From UBA1738 sp045655325 (GTDB lineage Bacteria; Bacillota; Clostridia; UBA1381), in contig JAZOOY010000006.1 of assembly GCA_045655325.1 (NCBI GenBank), positions 32,584 through 96,583 of the forward strand: DNA of 64,000 bases, given 5' to 3'. The translations under genes were made by a program, and so were the position numbers. Below the pieces are notes generated by a model, which ran no database searches, was not told the DNA's origin, and was given only the letters and a program-made list of their open reading frames with translations. Shown here in pieces: positions 62,128-64,000 of this stretch (its first letter is position 1; each line of letters opens with the position of its first letter).

Positions 62128-63405
62128 ATGAAAAAGAAGAGTGTTTTACTTCTTATCCTTGTAGTTATCATCGCTACAATTCTTAACTGTGTTGCATTCA
62201 TCGGTTTCGATGTTGCAGGCATTAAGTATGGTGGCGTATTTGATGAAAATCAGGGTATAAGAAAAGGTATCGACCTAGCAGGCGGTTCAGTTATTACATT
62301 TGAGGCAAATGCTGAAAATCCAACTGAAGCACAGATGGATATTGTTGAAGGTATCTTCAACACACGTCTTACTGGCGCAGGTTACACAGAAGCAAGAATT
62401 TCAAGAGATGGCGGAAAGCAGATTACAGTTGAAATCCCAGCAGTAACAAATACTGACGAAGCTGCAAGCTTATTGGGTTCAACTGCAAAGCTAACATTCC
62501 GTGATGCTGATGGAAACATCGTTCTAGACGGTGCAACAGACATCAAGAATGCAGAATATCAGTATGGTCAGACAACTGAATCATCAGCAACTGCAGAAGC
62601 TTATGTTCTAGTTACACTAAATCCTGAAGCTGTTGCAAAGTTTGCAAATGCTACAAGACAGGCAGCAGCAAGAACTGCTGAAGGCAAGAACTACATCGCA
62701 ATCTACATGGATGAACAGATGATTTCAGCACCAAGCGTACAGAGCGAAATCAATGCTGAAAGCTGTATCATCAACGGTGACTTTACACCTGAAACAGCTC
62801 AGACACTTGCAAACCAGATTAAGTCAGGTCAGCTTCCATTTGACCTTAGCGTAATCACAAAGGAAACAATCGGTGCAGAACTTGGTAGTGACGCACTTCC
62901 AACATCAATGATGGCTGCTGGTATCGGCGTTCTACTAATCATGCTATTTATGATTATTCTTTACAGAATGTCAGGTGTAGTTGCATCAATCGCTATGGCA
63001 ATTTATGTTGGTTTGATTGCACTTATTCTAGGACTTATGCGTGTAAACCTTAGTCTATCAGGTATCGCAGGTATCATCACCTCACTTGGTATGGCGGTTG
63101 ACGCAAACGTAATCATTTTCGAAAGAATGAAGGAAGAACTTAACCTTGGTAAGACAATCAAGGCTTCTGTTGAAGCAGGATTTAACAAGGCGTTCTCTGC
63201 GATTTTAGACTCAAACGTTACAACAGTTATCACTTGTGTTGTACTTTATCTATCAGGTATCGGTACAATCCGTGGTTTTGCTATAACACTTGGTCTTGGC
63301 GTAGTAATCAGTATGTTTACTGCAATCGTAGTTACAAAGTTCCTTTTAAAGCAACTTGTTAACTTGAACTTTAAGAACCGTAAGCTTTACGGTGCGAAAA
63401 ACTAA
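62128..63405 (+). CDS. secD: Protein translocase subunit SecD
   Basis: 425 residues. Partner of SecYEG that uses proton or sodium flow to finish protein export. First helix at 5-28, then a shorter periplasmic-side domain (GIRKGIDLAGGSVITFE is the D1 motif), and five more helices with GMAVDANVIIFERMKEE, the functional aspartate motif. Much shorter than E. coli SecD, as in other Gram-positive bacteria. secF follows directly. Confidence 0.96.
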   Translation: MKKKSVLLLILVVIIATILNCVAFIGFDVAGIKYGGVFDENQGIRKGIDLAGGSVITFEANAENPTEAQMDIVEGIFNTRLTGAGYTEARISRDGGKQITVEIPAVTNTDEAASLLGSTAKLTFRDADGNIVLDGATDIKNAEYQYGQTTESSATAEAYVLVTLNPEAVAKFANATRQAAARTAEGKNYIAIYMDEQMISAPSVQSEINAESCIINGDFTPETAQTLANQIKSGQLPFDLSVITKETIGAELGSDALPTSMMAAGIGVLLIMLFMIILYRMSGVVASIAMAIYVGLIALILGLMRVNLSLSGIAGIITSLGMAVDANVIIFERMKEELNLGKTIKASVEAGFNKAFSAILDSNVTTVITCVVLYLSGIGTIRGFAITLGLGVVISMFTAIVVTKFLLKQLVNLNFKNRKLYGAKN

Positions 63406-63422
63406 GGGGAGGTATGAAGATA

Positions 63423-64000
63423 ATGAAATTTACACAGAATAAAATCAAATTTTTAATACTTCCTATCCTTGTTATTGTTGTAGGAATTGTTATGTATGCT
63501 GTACGCGGCTTCAACTTTGACACAGAGTTTGTTGGCGGTATCAGAATGCAGATTAACGTAGGCTCAGATTTTAATAATGATGAACTTCGTGACCTTGTTA
63601 TTGACACTTGTGGTGAAGTTGCAGCTCCTGTTGTTCAGAAGATTGGCGACGGCACACAGGCTACAATCAAGATGTCAGAACTTGACCTTGAAACAAAGAC
63701 AGCTCTTGACAGTGCTATCAAGGCAAAGTATGGCGAAGAAGCAATCATGTCATCAAACTCAGCATCTGCAAGCTTTGGTGCACAGGTTCAGGGAAAGGCT
63801 CTTATTTATACTCTAATTGCACTTCTTTGTATCCTTGCATACATTGCAATCAGATTCGAAGTTAAGAGTGCTGTAATGGCAGTATTTGCCCTTGCAATCA
63901 ACGTACTTGTTATGATGGCTGTTTACCTAATCAGCTATAAGCCACTAAACACAACATTCATCGCAGCTATGCTTACAGTTGTTGGTTACTCAATCAACAA
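63423..64000 (+). CDS. secF: Protein translocase subunit SecF (partial, 3' end outside)
   Basis: About 192 residues are visible before the window ends. First helix ILPILVIVVGIVMYAV, then FNFDTEFVGGIRMQI (the conserved D-F-x-x-G-G-like motif), and two further helices. The ATG at 63423 lies ten bases from GGGGAGG; an ATG at 63414 in the same frame is too close to that site. It pairs with SecD from the same transcript. Confidence 0.93.
   Translation, partial: MKFTQNKIKFLILPILVIVVGIVMYAVRGFNFDTEFVGGIRMQINVGSDFNNDELRDLVIDTCGEVAAPVVQKIGDGTQATIKMSELDLETKTALDSAIKAKYGEEAIMSSNSASASFGAQVQGKALIYTLIALLCILAYIAIRFEVKSAVMAVFALAINVLVMMAVYLISYKPLNTTFIAAMLTVVGYSIN

Overview
The window reads as a chromosomal stretch of a low-GC, anaerobic, spore-lineage Firmicute (class Clostridia). 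Support from the sequence: a spoVT sporulation regulator, a reverse-rubrerythrin/rubredoxin/ferritin set typical of anaerobes, NAD(P)-type GdhA, Clostridia-style his and arg operons, LplABC-type sugar import genes and many S-layer-homology (SLH) proteins. SLH proteins, a dockerin and an oligosaccharide importer together suggest a fibre- or glycan-using gut or rumen bacterium; species cannot be assigned from sequence reading alone.

Layout. 1-5014: arginine operon argC(partial)-J-B-D-F. 5176-5259: tRNA-Leu(UAG), followed by tRNA-derived sequence scraps. 5407-10788 (minus strand): a membrane-anchored hydrolase, then an iron/oxidative-stress cluster (rubredoxin, lipoprotein, ferritin, Bfd-like ferredoxin, reverse rubrerythrin, Fur/PerR regulator under a Fur-box promoter) and tmcAL. 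10972-12568: nifS-nifU for Fe-S assembly. 12659-17934: cation efflux protein, GNAT, glycosyltransferase, DUF975 protein and anion permease. 18032-29993: an orphan AraC-type response regulator, a secreted protein with five copies of an unrecognised ~175-residue module, two SLH proteins and an importer (binding protein plus two permeases, no ATPase). 30060-39212: mixed housekeeping genes (yitT, SCP2-like, tepA, gdhA, spoVT, hpt, ECF S component, a catalytically dead amidotransferase-like protein, a processive lipid glycosyltransferase, an rRNA m5C methyltransferase, a small export-family protein). 39328-47432: a four-gene cell-surface locus with two SLH proteins, one carrying 38 perfect PTTGD repeats, and a dockerin protein that shares its large C-terminal module with that SLH protein. 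47470-55158 (minus): the his operon headed by a TrpR-like YerC/HisR regulator (yerC-hisZ-G-D-C-B-H-A-F-IE). 55289-64000: MATE exporter, rpsB-tsf, an rRNA methyltransferase and rnr, then secD-secF (secF runs off the end).

How the parts fit: arg and his operons supply amino acids; the Fur/PerR cluster and nifSU manage iron, Fe-S clusters and oxygen stress; the two surface loci appear to display glycan- or partner-binding modules on the S-layer, the first one beside an oligosaccharide importer and a candidate regulator. No transposase, integrase, phage gene, CRISPR array or rRNA was seen. No gene-free stretch exceeds 300 bases; the longest (15578-15859, 56672-56935, 18773-19022) hold promoters, leaders and terminators that are listed.

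The items most worth a second look are the SLH/dockerin paralogue pair, the PTTGD array, the five-module secreted protein beside an enzyme-free glycan importer, the triad-less amidotransferase-like protein, and the palindrome over the yerC-his promoter.
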